From: Mageeibacillus sp. UBA5436 | Lineage (GTDB): Bacteria > Bacillota > Clostridia > Saccharofermentanales > DTU023 | NCBI GenBank assembly: GCA_002427545.1 | Contig: DIRM01000017.1 | Location: forward strand, 1 to 31,933 | Length of the DNA: 31,933 nt | Direction of reading: 5' to 3' | Shown here: in pieces, positions 15,702 to 23,289 of the stretch | How the letters are laid out: each line of letters begins with the position of its first letter | How positions within the stretch are numbered: the first letter of the stretch is position 1 | Notes under the pieces: model-generated | Databases searched by the model: none | Told to the model about the DNA's origin: nothing | Seen by the model: the letters and a program-made list of their open reading frames with translations, nothing else | Position numbers and translations under genes: made by a program

Positions 15702-16946
15702 TTACGGAAACATTTTACGCAATAGAACAACTGAAGCATAGATAGCGAGTATTACAAAGAAAATACCACCCATCCCTTTTGCCATAATCGGTAATGTATC
15801 AGCAAAGCCTCCTGATTGAAGTAATTGTGTATTCCCAGCAACAAGTCGCATAATAAGTCCACCCGCTACAACAGAAGCAATTTGGCCTGATACATTAGCA
15901 CCTGCCGCTTGCATAAGTAAAAAGTTTTGCGGATTTTCTTTTAATCCCATCTTATTGACAACGCGAGAAGCCATAGGGAAAGCAGAAATACCTGCTGCAC
16001 CAATCATTGGATTGATTTTATTTTTCGAGAATAAGTTGAGGAATTTTGCAAACATTACCCCACCAACCGTATCAAAAATAAAAGCAACAAGACCTAATAC
16101 CAGTATCAATAATGTTTGTTTTGTAATAAATTGATCTGCACGCATACGAGCAGCCACCGTAAGGCCGAGCAAAAGCGTAACCAAATTAGCAAGTACCTTT
16201 TGTGCCGTATCAGAAAGAGAATTAAGAACTCCACATTCACGTACAAGATTTCCAAACATTAAAAATCCAATCAACGCTACAGATTGCGGTGCAATAATAC
16301 CCGCCACAATCGTAACTATAATCGGAAATAGGATGCGAGTCGTACTTGAAATACTCTTTTGATCATACGGCATTTCTATTAATCGTTCTTTTTTGGTTGT
16401 AATTAATTTAATTACAGGTGGTTGGACTATTGGTACTAATGCCATATAAGAATAAGCAGCGACGATAATAGCTCCAATATAATTGGAATTGAAATAATTT
16501 GCTACAAAAATTGAGGTAGGCCCATCAGCAGCTCCAATAATAGCAATAGATGCGGCATCCTTAATTTCAAATCCGAATAATGAGGCCATACTGAGCGTAA
16601 AGAAAATTCCAAATTGTGCGGCAGCTCCAAGCAATAACATTTTTGGGTCTACTAATAAAGGTCCAAAATCTATCATCGCGCCTATACCAATAAACAAAAT
16701 TAAAGGAAACAATTCATTTGCAATCCCTGCATTAAATAAAGTATCTAAAATTCCTTCTTCAGATCCTTGAGTAATGGCACCTGACATAGGTAAATTAACC
16801 AAGATTGCACCAAAGCCTATAGGAAGTAATAGAGAAGGCTCCATATCCTTTTTAATAGCAAGATAGATTAATATTGCTCCTATTAACCACATGATTACCA
16901 TCTGCCATGTTGTATTTTCAATCAGATTTTCGAATAGAAATTGCAT
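15702..16946 (-). CDS. Sodium ion-translocating decarboxylase beta subunit (OadB/GcdB/MmdB family)
   Basis: A 414-residue polytopic membrane protein. In oxaloacetate, methylmalonyl-CoA and glutaconyl-CoA decarboxylases this subunit removes CO2 from carboxybiotin and exports Na+. Hallmarks are GIGAMIDFGPLL, the Asp-containing pore motif GAADGPTSIFVANYF and NPMIGAAGISAFPMASRVVNK. An ATG at 16964 is in frame, but GGAGGG lies inside that extension 8 bases before the ATG at 16946, which I take as the start. No alpha (carboxyltransferase), gamma/delta or biotin carrier gene is nearby, so the partner subunits must be elsewhere and the substrate cannot be assigned. Confidence 0.92.
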   Translation of the reverse strand: MQFLFENLIENTTWQMVIMWLIGAILIYLAIKKDMEPSLLLPIGFGAILVNLPMSGAITQGSEEGILDTLFNAGIANELFPLILFIGIGAMIDFGPLLVDPKMLLLGAAAQFGIFFTLSMASLFGFEIKDAASIAIIGAADGPTSIFVANYFNSNYIGAIIVAAYSYMALVPIVQPPVIKLITTKKERLIEMPYDQKSISSTTRILFPIIVTIVAGIIAPQSVALIGFLMFGNLVRECGVLNSLSDTAQKVLANLVTLLLGLTVAARMRADQFITKQTLLILVLGLVAFIFDTVGGVMFAKFLNLFSKNKINPMIGAAGISAFPMASRVVNKMGLKENPQNFLLMQAAGANVSGQIASVVAGGLIMRLVAGNTQLLQSGGFADTLPIMAKGMGGIFFVILAIYASVVLLRKMFP

Positions 16947-17280
16947 AATTCTGTCCCTCCACAAACATATGAAAATATTATATTAATAAAAGTTTAAATA
17001 TAAAATAAAACATTTCATTAGTGTAACAATTAATCTATGAAGAGGAAAGAGAAAATCAATTAAAAAAGTAAGCAAATAAAAAAATGAAATACCAATCAGA
17101 AAATAAGAAAGCTTTAACCCCAAAAATAATAAAACAGATCATTCTATTAAATTTAACAAAATAATCTGTTTAATGAATTATTTAATTTTTATTAAAATTT
17201 TAAATTTTTAATAAAAAGAGTTGATATTTACAGAAATAATTATCTTATAAAACAGTAATTATATATTCTATAGTTACTTT
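16947..17280. other. AT-rich intergenic stretch between AIM24 and OadB genes
   Basis: About 330 bases without a gene. It holds a long minus-strand hairpin (17132-17171, listed separately) and an all-AT inverted repeat TTTTTATTAA/TTAATAAAAA (17186-17195/17208-17217). The part next to 16946 should contain the promoter of the decarboxylase gene, but I see no convincing -35/-10 pair. Confidence 0.5.
17122..17171 (-). terminator. Intrinsic terminator downstream of the AIM24 gene
   Basis: On the minus strand AAACAGAT (17171-17164) pairs with ATCTGTTT (17139-17132). The bases between continue pairing through about 10 more pairs, three of them G-U wobbles that form only on this strand, leaving a 4-base AATT loop. 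The roughly 18-bp stem is followed by TATTATTTTT. This would end the transcript of the AIM24 gene about 110 bases past its stop codon. Confidence 0.7.
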
Positions 17281-17958
17281 TTATTTTTTAATTGGTAAAA
17301 ATGGAATCATCAACTTTGCCAATTTTTCAATTGTCATAGTTTGTAAATATACCTTGCCTGGCCCAGTTACTACTGTGTCTATGAGCCCTTCACCACCAAA
17401 TAATACATTTTTAGCACCTTTGACCATCTGGATGTCTAAATCACATGTTTCATCCATGACTGCAACCACACCAGTATCACAAACTAGTTGTTCACCTTGT
17501 ACAAGATCATATTCCTTGCAATAGCCATCGACTTCAAGAAATACGATACCCGGTCCAGTTACACGTTGCATAATAAAACCTTCACCGCCAAAGAAGCCGG
17601 CTCCCAATTTTTTTTGAAAATGAACTGATAATTCTACACCATAGCTTGCACATAAAAATGCTGTTTTTTGACAAACAATACTCTGTCCAGGTCCTAATTC
17701 TCTAGCAATAATACGTCCAGGTAAGGATGAAGAAAATGCAATTTCTGCTGGTCCTTGTGCCGTATATTTGCTCATGAATAAACTTTCTCCCATGAACATG
17801 CGACCAATGCTTTTCTTTGCTCCACCTTCGGCTTTGGACTCAGTCACAACAGGACCTCTTGACCATGTACGCCCTCCAGCTTCACTAATAATACTTTCTC
17901 CTTGATTGAGATTAATAACAACTGCGGGTAATGAACCGCCTTCAATATTATAATTCAT
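17281..17958 (-). CDS. AIM24 / TIGR00266 family protein
   Basis: A 225-residue beta-rich soluble protein of the AIM24 family. It has repeated short strands ending in Gly-Pro-Gly turns (ELGPGQSIV, VTGPGIVFLEVDG, VTGPGKVYLQTM), the family's tryptophan/arginine-containing start (GRTWSRGP) and the late motif GGEGLIDTVVTGPGKVYLQT. The bacterial function is not established; the fold is a trimeric TRAP-like beta structure. A near-perfect AAGGAGG ribosome binding site precedes the ATG. It follows the zinc-ribbon membrane protein gene by 69 bases on the same strand, and such pairing suggests a shared envelope or stress role, which is inference. Confidence 0.9.
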   Translation of the reverse strand: MNYNIEGGSLPAVVINLNQGESIISEAGGRTWSRGPVVTESKAEGGAKKSIGRMFMGESLFMSKYTAQGPAEIAFSSSLPGRIIARELGPGQSIVCQKTAFLCASYGVELSVHFQKKLGAGFFGGEGFIMQRVTGPGIVFLEVDGYCKEYDLVQGEQLVCDTGVVAVMDETCDLDIQMVKGAKNVLFGGEGLIDTVVTGPGKVYLQTMTIEKLAKLMIPFLPIKK

Positions 17959-18027
17959 TATAAAATCCTCCTTTAAATTACGCTTATTTAAAAATTAATA
18001 AAAAAATTAAATTTATTACTAATTTTT

Positions 18028-19701
18028 CTAATCATCAAAACCATTTGGATCAGCTACGCCATTTTCAATTGCTTCAACATAATCATCATAGTTTGGCGGA
18101 ATTCTGTAACCAATTTCTCCATCCTTAACTTTTTTTGCTTCTTCTTCCCAAAGTTCTCCCCATGGTCGGAACATGAACATATATTCAAAACCATCTTCAT
18201 CTGTAAGCTCTGGATCTAAATAAACATCGGCTATAACGACAAGATTGCCTTCATGTGCTGGAGAAATACCAAGCCACCAATTGGTCGGGTCAAGATCATA
18301 GTCCCAAAATTCGCCTTCTGTTACTTCAACATGATAATCATCAGCAAATACATAGCAATCTATTGATTGAAATTCAGAATCTTCTAAAAAGATGGCCATT
18401 GTTCCATTTCCATCTGCACCAATATCAAAAACCATATAAGCATTTAATAATGCGTCTTCATATCCTTCCCATTCACCGAAAGCATCAGAAACATAAAAAT
18501 AGCCATACCATGAACCATTCCATTTCTTTTGAACACTATTGGGAGAATCTGTCTTTTTAGTATTGACATCCGAACTTGCATTTTTTGTTTCTTTGCTCTC
18601 ACTTTGCGTTTCTGAGCTTTCTCCTTTTACATCCGTATTATTTGTCACTTCATTTGTTTCTTCATTATTTTGACTAACTTTCGCTTCATTATTTTGACTA
18701 ACTTTCTCTTCATTATCTTGAATAACTTTCACATCATTTTTAGATGATTTTGCACCTTCTCTTTCAAATACTATTTTTAAACCTGTCTCCATAAAATTTT
18801 CTATCAATAGTGAATCATCTTCTTTGATACAGGTAATAATAGTCTCACCTTTAGATATTATCTGAAGATCTGTCTCTGTCTCTTTCCATTTATAATTATC
18901 TTTATCATCATCTACTCTAAATTCACATTTACCTTTTTTCTTAAATTCGATACTTAATTTTCCAATTACTTCTTCAGGATTATATTCTTCTCCAAACATT
19001 TCAACGGTAACGGCATCCCATACACCTAAATAAGAGTCATCGGAATCTGCTTTGCCCTTACCGCCCACAAGAGAAATAACTAAAACAATTATTGCAATGA
19101 CAGCAATAGCAACTCCAATAAAAATAAAGATTTTTGGATTGATTGGCTTTTTTTGTTTTACAGCCGTTTGTTGACCTGTATAAGCCTGCTGTGGTTGATA
19201 GGCACCCTGAGCAGAATTAGGAGCCTGATAAACATTTTGTTGATCTGTTATCGGTTGCTGTACTGGCGGTTGATAATCACCTTGTACTTGTTGTGGTTGA
19301 TAAGCGCCTTGAACCGTATCAGGAGCCTGATAAACATTTTGTTGGTCTGTTATTGGTTGCTGAACAGGGGCTTGATAATCACCTTGTACTTGTTGTGGTT
19401 GATAAGCACCTTGAACCGTATCAGGAGCTTGATAAACATTTTGTTGATCCGTTATCGGTTGCTGTACTGTCGGTTGATAGCTCCCTTGTTCTGATTTGGA
19501 ATTTTCGGGCATATCAATATTTTCTGCCATTTGAGTTATAGTTGGCTGTTTGAATTGATCTTCTTCTACAGATATATTCTCTTCTACTGATGGCATTGTA
19601 TTTGCCTGTTCTGAAGGAGTTTTAGCTAAGGGAGCACCACAATTATCACAAAATTTCGAGTTGTCACTATGCTCCTTGCCACAATTTTTACAAACGATCA
19701 T
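18028..19701 (-). CDS. Zinc-ribbon membrane protein with Gln/Pro/Tyr tandem repeats
   Basis: A 557-residue single-pass membrane protein. Residues 4-21 form a zinc ribbon (CKNCG...CDNCG). A Gln/Pro/Tyr-rich disordered linker (76-177) holds three near-identical 34-residue repeats containing QQPITDQQNVYQAP. One membrane helix (about 191-213) follows basic VKQKKPINPK. The rest is probably extracellular: a lipocalin-like small domain (about 222-310, YLGVWDAVTVEMFG), a low-complexity Asn/Glu/Ser linker with short VSQNNE repeats (325-380) and a second Trp/acidic domain (about 392-557). AGGAGG lies 8 bases before the ATG. The function is unknown; the layout resembles zinc-ribbon surface proteins common in Clostridia. 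Confidence 0.8.
   Translation of the reverse strand: MIVCKNCGKEHSDNSKFCDNCGAPLAKTPSEQANTMPSVEENISVEEDQFKQPTITQMAENIDMPENSKSEQGSYQPTVQQPITDQQNVYQAPDTVQGAYQPQQVQGDYQAPVQQPITDQQNVYQAPDTVQGAYQPQQVQGDYQPPVQQPITDQQNVYQAPNSAQGAYQPQQAYTGQQTAVKQKKPINPKIFIFIGVAIAVIAIIVLVISLVGGKGKADSDDSYLGVWDAVTVEMFGEEYNPEEVIGKLSIEFKKKGKCEFRVDDDKDNYKWKETETDLQIISKGETIITCIKEDDSLLIENFMETGLKIVFEREGAKSSKNDVKVIQDNEEKVSQNNEAKVSQNNEETNEVTNNTDVKGESSETQSESKETKNASSDVNTKKTDSPNSVQKKWNGSWYGYFYVSDAFGEWEGYEDALLNAYMVFDIGADGNGTMAIFLEDSEFQSIDCYVFADDYHVEVTEGEFWDYDLDPTNWWLGISPAHEGNLVVIADVYLDPELTDEDGFEYMFMFRPWGELWEEEAKKVKDGEIGYRIPPNYDDYVEAIENGVADPNGFDD
19171..19476 (-). repeat. Three 102-bp in-frame tandem repeats
   Basis: Three consecutive 102-base units encode residues 76-109, 110-143 and 144-177 of the zinc-ribbon protein. 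Units 1 and 2 differ by one residue or so (QPTV versus QAPV). Unit 3 diverges at its end (PNSA, QAYTG). Because the unit length is a multiple of three, copy number can vary by slippage or recombination without breaking the frame. Confidence 0.9.
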
Positions 19702-19860
19702 ACTAAATCCCTCCTATATCATTTCCAGTTTTTTTACAAATCATTTTCAAAAAATTTTTCAAAACAATTGCTACATTCTGTTTTTTCATTTTTTTCTAAA
19801 TGATCTGAGTTTTATTATTCTGTTTTAAACAAAGTGTTTTGTTCGTTTTCTATTTCATTT

Positions 19861-20238
19861 TTATTCCAATAGAAGCATAGAAGATAGATATCTTAGACTG
19901 GCATCATAAAACACAAAATTATCGATACGTCCAGACTGTTTTGCTGCTACCACCTGTCCTATACATTTTTTATTTTTTTCGGGACACATGAGCAAAACCT
20001 TACAGTTTGGCATTTCTTTCTTGATATTGTCACAAATAGAAAGACAATAATCAGCATTACATTCACCATTTTCTGAAACTTCAATCAATACAGAATGTGC
20101 GCGATATACTCTAATTGCTGCATTAGCATGATTATAATCATCTTCATGATAAAGCTCAACGTCATGTTCTTTTCGAAGTAAGGCTAATAGACCTTGAGCA
20201 ACTGATGTCCTTTGCATAATAAGCACAATCGTCTGCAT
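19861..20238 (-). CDS. Stand-alone receiver-like protein lacking phosphorylation residues (pseudo-receiver A)
   Basis: A 125-residue single-domain protein with the strand/helix rhythm of a response-regulator receiver. The acidic pair at the start is missing (IVLIMQRTSVAQG), the phosphoacceptor position in SVLIEVSENG appears to be Glu rather than Asp, and the conserved Lys of strand 5 is replaced in DNFVFYDASLRYL. That last block aligns with FIFKSESLDYF of the neighbouring regulator and with DDFVYYDTSLDYL of the second small protein at 25855-26238. The start at 20238 is set by GGGGAGG just upstream; an ATG at 20271 is poorer. Expected to act by protein contact rather than phosphorylation (inference). 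A shared 30-bp promoter-like element lies 84 bases upstream. Confidence 0.7.
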   Translation of the reverse strand: MQTIVLIMQRTSVAQGLLALLRKEHDVELYHEDDYNHANAAIRVYRAHSVLIEVSENGECNADYCLSICDNIKKEMPNCKVLLMCPEKNKKCIGQVVAAKQSGRIDNFVFYDASLRYLSSMLLLE

Positions 20239-20321
20239 TTTAATGCCTCCCCTCATCAAAATAAAAATCAAGAGTTTTCTCTTCTATCCTAATAATAATT
20301 TTAATGATTTTTATTTCTTTT

Positions 20322-20351
20322 ACCCTACCCGCAAGGAACAGGTTTTTTCAA
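20322..20351 (-). promoter_or_regulatory. Shared 30-bp promoter-like element, copy C
   Basis: Minus strand TTGAAA (20351-20346), conserved core CCTGTTCCTTGCGGG, then TAGGGT (20327-20322), with an 18-base spacer. It is upstream of pseudo-receiver A and aligns base for base with copies at 21204-21233 and 26320-26349. Confidence 0.6.
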
Positions 20352-20459
20352 TACGAACAACTGATACTGAAAGTATGAGTATAAGACTATTCACACAAAT
20401 CAAATTCTTAAGAGAAAGCATTCAATTATCCAATTTTAAAATATAAGGAAAAAATATTA

Positions 20460-21077
20460 TTAATATAACGGATTGATCCAACCATTTGTAATCATGTAGA
20501 AAACAAGTTCAACTGTTTTTGTAAAACCTGTCTTTGCAAGCATATTTGCCTTGTGGTATTTAACTGTATTTTCAGATATAAAAAGTTCTTCGGCAATTTC
20601 TTTATTTGTCATCAGCTTACAAGAAAGCCTTAATACTGTCATCTCTCGCTCAGTAAAAGGTGCCTCTCCCATAGGCATAGGAATAACTTTAGGTTCAGGA
20701 AAATATTTCTCACCTTTCATGACACCTTTCGCCACTTCCATAAAATAATCGAGGCTCTCACTTTTAAAAATAAAAGCATGTGCTCCAGCTTCCTTAGCGC
20801 GTGGGATATAGGATACCTCATTAAATGCTGTCATAATAATAACTTTTATTTCGGGGTATTTCTCTCTAATTTTCTTTGCCGCTAAAAGACCAGAGGCTCC
20901 ATCTTCTGTGCATACATCCATAAGAACAAGGTCTGGCAAAAGATTCTCACAGTAATTTTCTGCAAATTCAGCATTTGCGATATCACCAATAATTTCAAAA
21001 TCTCCTGACCGCTCAAAAATAGTACGAATTGACTGGCGCATAGATTCATGATCTTCAACTATTAATATTTTTATCAT
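20460..21077 (-). CDS. NarL/LuxR-type response regulator 1
   Basis: A 205-residue two-component regulator. The receiver domain (1-120) has acidic pair Glu8/Asp9, phosphoacceptor Asp54 (LVLMDV), Thr83 and Lys105 (FIFKSES), so it should be phosphorylatable. The C-terminal LuxR-type helix-turn-helix (about 140-200) contains FTEREMTVLRLSCKLMTNK and LFISENTVKYHKANMLAKTG. It is very similar along its whole length to the regulator encoded at 21243-21860, including the odd tail NGWINPLY, so the two arose by duplication. It has its own copy of the 30-bp element in the 165-base gap upstream. The partner kinase is probably the one at 21853-23289. Confidence 0.93.
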   Translation of the reverse strand: MIKILIVEDHESMRQSIRTIFERSGDFEIIGDIANAEFAENYCENLLPDLVLMDVCTEDGASGLLAAKKIREKYPEIKVIIMTAFNEVSYIPRAKEAGAHAFIFKSESLDYFMEVAKGVMKGEKYFPEPKVIPMPMGEAPFTEREMTVLRLSCKLMTNKEIAEELFISENTVKYHKANMLAKTGFTKTVELVFYMITNGWINPLY

Positions 21078-21203
21078 TTTATTAATTCCTAAAAACCAGC
21101 ATTAAATTTAATAAAACTGTATATCCATACCTAATTTATTTTAAGGTCAACAAATAAAGCTTTGCATTCTTTACTTATATGATAATATTTTATGGGATTT
21201 TTC

Positions 21204-21233
21204 ATACTGTCCTTAAAGGACAGTCTTTGTCAG
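21204..21233 (-). promoter_or_regulatory. Shared 30-bp promoter-like element, copy A (palindromic)
   Basis: Minus strand CTGACA (21233-21228) and CAGTAT (21209-21204) flank a core that here is a perfect 9-bp inverted repeat, ACTGTCCTT-T-AAGGACAGT (21223-21205). It lies just after the stop of regulator 2 and 127 bases before the start of regulator 1. A hairpin reading is possible, but no T-run follows on the minus strand. Confidence 0.6.
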
Positions 21234-21242
21234 AATCAGATA

Positions 21243-21860
21243 TTAATGTAAGGGATTAATCCAGCCATTAGAAACCATGTAAAAGGCTAGTTCTATTGAT
21301 TTTTTAAAACCAGTTTTGGCAAGCATATTCGCCTTATGAAATTTGACAGTACGTTCTGTGATAAATAATTCATCTGCAATTTCCTTGCTCGTCATATATT
21401 TACACATGAGTCGCAATATCTCCATCTCTCTTTCGGTTAGAGGAACTTCGCCTGTTGGTATAGGTATCGCCTGTGGTTGAGCATAATATGTTTGTCCTTT
21501 CATCACATTTTCTGCAACCTCTACAAAAAAATCTAAACTTTTACTCTTAAAAATAAAGGCATGAGCACCAGCTTCTTTTGCTCTAGGACTATATGAAATT
21601 TCATTAAAACCAGACATTACAATCACTTTTATCTCCGGCATTTTATCCCGAATGTTTTTCGTTGCTTCTATGCCAGAAATATCTCCTTCTGTGCGAACAT
21701 CCATTATAACAAGATCTGGTTTTACTCTTTCACAGAATAATTCAGCTAAAGCTGCGCTTTGAAGACTTCCTGCAATAACAAAATTACCTGATTCTTCTAA
21801 ACTAAATTTTAATGAATCACACATGGATTCATGATCATCAACAATAAGTACCTTATACAT
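21243..21860 (-). CDS. NarL/LuxR-type response regulator 2
   Basis: A 205-residue regulator from the ATG at 21860. The longer frame to 21926 lies within the kinase gene, and AAAGAGG sits 8 bases before the chosen ATG. The receiver shows Asp8/Asp9, phosphoacceptor Asp54 (LVIMDV), Ser83 and Lys105 (FIFKSKS). The DNA-binding domain contains LTEREMEILRLMCKYMTSK and LFITERTVKFHKANMLAKTG. It overlaps the kinase stop by 8 bases (ATGTATAA), so kinase and regulator are translationally coupled and very likely cognate. Paralogue of regulator 1. Confidence 0.94.
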   Translation of the reverse strand: MYKVLIVDDHESMCDSLKFSLEESGNFVIAGSLQSAALAELFCERVKPDLVIMDVRTEGDISGIEATKNIRDKMPEIKVIVMSGFNEISYSPRAKEAGAHAFIFKSKSLDFFVEVAENVMKGQTYYAQPQAIPIPTGEVPLTEREMEILRLMCKYMTSKEIADELFITERTVKFHKANMLAKTGFKKSIELAFYMVSNGWINPLH

Positions 21861-23289
21861 AATCAGACCTCTTTGGAACTTTAGCCGATATTGTAAAACT
21901 AGGTAATGTGGAGATATTAAGCTCACCGTTTTGTTCTGCCACTCGACTTTTCATTCCACTAATTCCACCACGTTCTTTAATTTTTTTTGTGGTTTTATGC
22001 CCATTATCTGTTACGGTGAGAAAATAACTATCTTCATTATATTGCAATTCAACATTTATCTCTGTTGCAAATCCATGACGTACTGCATTAGTGATTGCTT
22101 CTCTAATAATGCCAATAAAAAGTTTGCTTATTCTATTATTTTCAGGAAGATCCCCATCAATATTGATTTTCACACCTATAGATAGAAATGTTTCACATAA
22201 GCTCGCAAGTTCATTTTTACTAATAGTTTGTCTTGTGTTGACCTTCATTTCATCAAAAAGACCTTCGGTTATTGAGATTAACATTTCATTATCTGGGATA
22301 TCACTGCTATGAAAGGATCTCAGAATAAGAGAAAGTCGATTGCCGAGAATATCATGAGCACGCATTCTTGCAATTTCAATTTCTTTTTTATAGCTAAGCT
22401 CATGCAAATTTGCAAGCATTTCTTTTAATTCATCACTTCTTTGATTCAGTTCTTCATTATGGTATTTTAGTTCTTCTGTTAATTCCCATTGTTCTGTAAT
22501 ATCTGAAGTAGAAATCATAATATAGCTCTTGTGCTGGATTTTCAGCATACGTTTGGAAAATAACCATGCCCTGCCATCAGGAGCTACGCAAGCGATTCCA
22601 TCCACATTTTCAATATTCTCTAAAGTAATGCTTTGAGATTGTAATAAATCATAAAACATTAAGCCATCTCGCTGTACCTTTCCAGTTAAGGATGTCATTA
22701 AATTCTGCATGCTTTTATTAATAAGTAAAATATGTCCGTCTTGTTCACAAAATAATATTCCTGAATGTAAAGTATCCATTGCATTCTTTACTGCTAAAGA
22801 AGAAAGACCATTATGAATTTCATTGTAACGCATTATACTTATATAAATACTTCTACAAAAAAAGAAAATTAATGAAAAAACAACTAACCAAGGATACAAT
22901 TCACCCGAAAAAATTTCCATATAGGGTAATAAAACAACTGCAGGCAATACAGACAAAAGAGGCCAAGGTCTTTTTTTATTTATACTAATATAAATAGCTA
23001 TAGCAATAAGTAAGAATACCGTAACCATGCGGATAAATTCATATTTTATAGGAATAAAAATTGTATTCGCTCTCGCCATTACCAGATGGCCATGAACAAA
23101 AGAATAAATAAGTATAATAAGAAGCAAGAAAAGTTCAAATATATTTTCTGTTTTTCGAATTGTTTTTTTATTCTTTTCCCATCTATAGCAGCTCATAATC
23201 AATGCAATGGTTTGAGAAACAACATTAAATAGAACAAGTACAGTAAGAATTAAATTGAAACCTAATGGTAGTTTTAAAAATTCAAGCAT
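21853..23289 (-). CDS. Membrane histidine kinase with PAS domain
   Basis: A 478-residue sensor kinase. The N-terminal about 155 residues hold about five hydrophobic helices. A PAS-like domain follows (about 170-266, ILFCEQDGHILLINKSMQNL), then a coiled coil (about 272-305). The dimerisation helix has RAHDILGNRLS with phosphoacceptor His312. The HATPase domain has N box REAITNAVRHG (Asn401), TVTDNGH (Asp428) and a glycine box GGISGM near 441. Catalytic residues look intact. The frame opens at a GTG at 23301, but the ATG at 23289 follows AAAGGTGG at 8 bases and overlaps the upstream sensor stop as ATGCTTGA. The extracytoplasmic loops are small, so ligand sensing may come from the upstream binding-protein sensor (inference). 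Confidence 0.92.
   Translation of the reverse strand: MLEFLKLPLGFNLILTVLVLFNVVSQTIALIMSCYRWEKNKKTIRKTENIFELFLLLIILIYSFVHGHLVMARANTIFIPIKYEFIRMVTVFLLIAIAIYISINKKRPWPLLSVLPAVVLLPYMEIFSGELYPWLVVFSLIFFFCRSIYISIMRYNEIHNGLSSLAVKNAMDTLHSGILFCEQDGHILLINKSMQNLMTSLTGKVQRDGLMFYDLLQSQSITLENIENVDGIACVAPDGRAWLFSKRMLKIQHKSYIMISTSDITEQWELTEELKYHNEELNQRSDELKEMLANLHELSYKKEIEIARMRAHDILGNRLSLILRSFHSSDIPDNEMLISITEGLFDEMKVNTRQTISKNELASLCETFLSIGVKINIDGDLPENNRISKLFIGIIREAITNAVRHGFATEINVELQYNEDSYFLTVTDNGHKTTKKIKERGGISGMKSRVAEQNGELNISTLPSFTISAKVPKRSDYV

Noticed and set aside
19171..19476. Regular repeats that could suggest a CRISPR array
   Set aside because: The units are 102 bases, directly adjacent, in frame and translated as part of the zinc-ribbon protein; there are no spacers and no cas genes.
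21204..21233. Perfect palindrome after regulator 2 read as an intrinsic terminator
   Set aside because: No T-run follows it on the minus strand, and the related copy at 26320-26349 is not behind any gene, so a promoter/operator role fits better.
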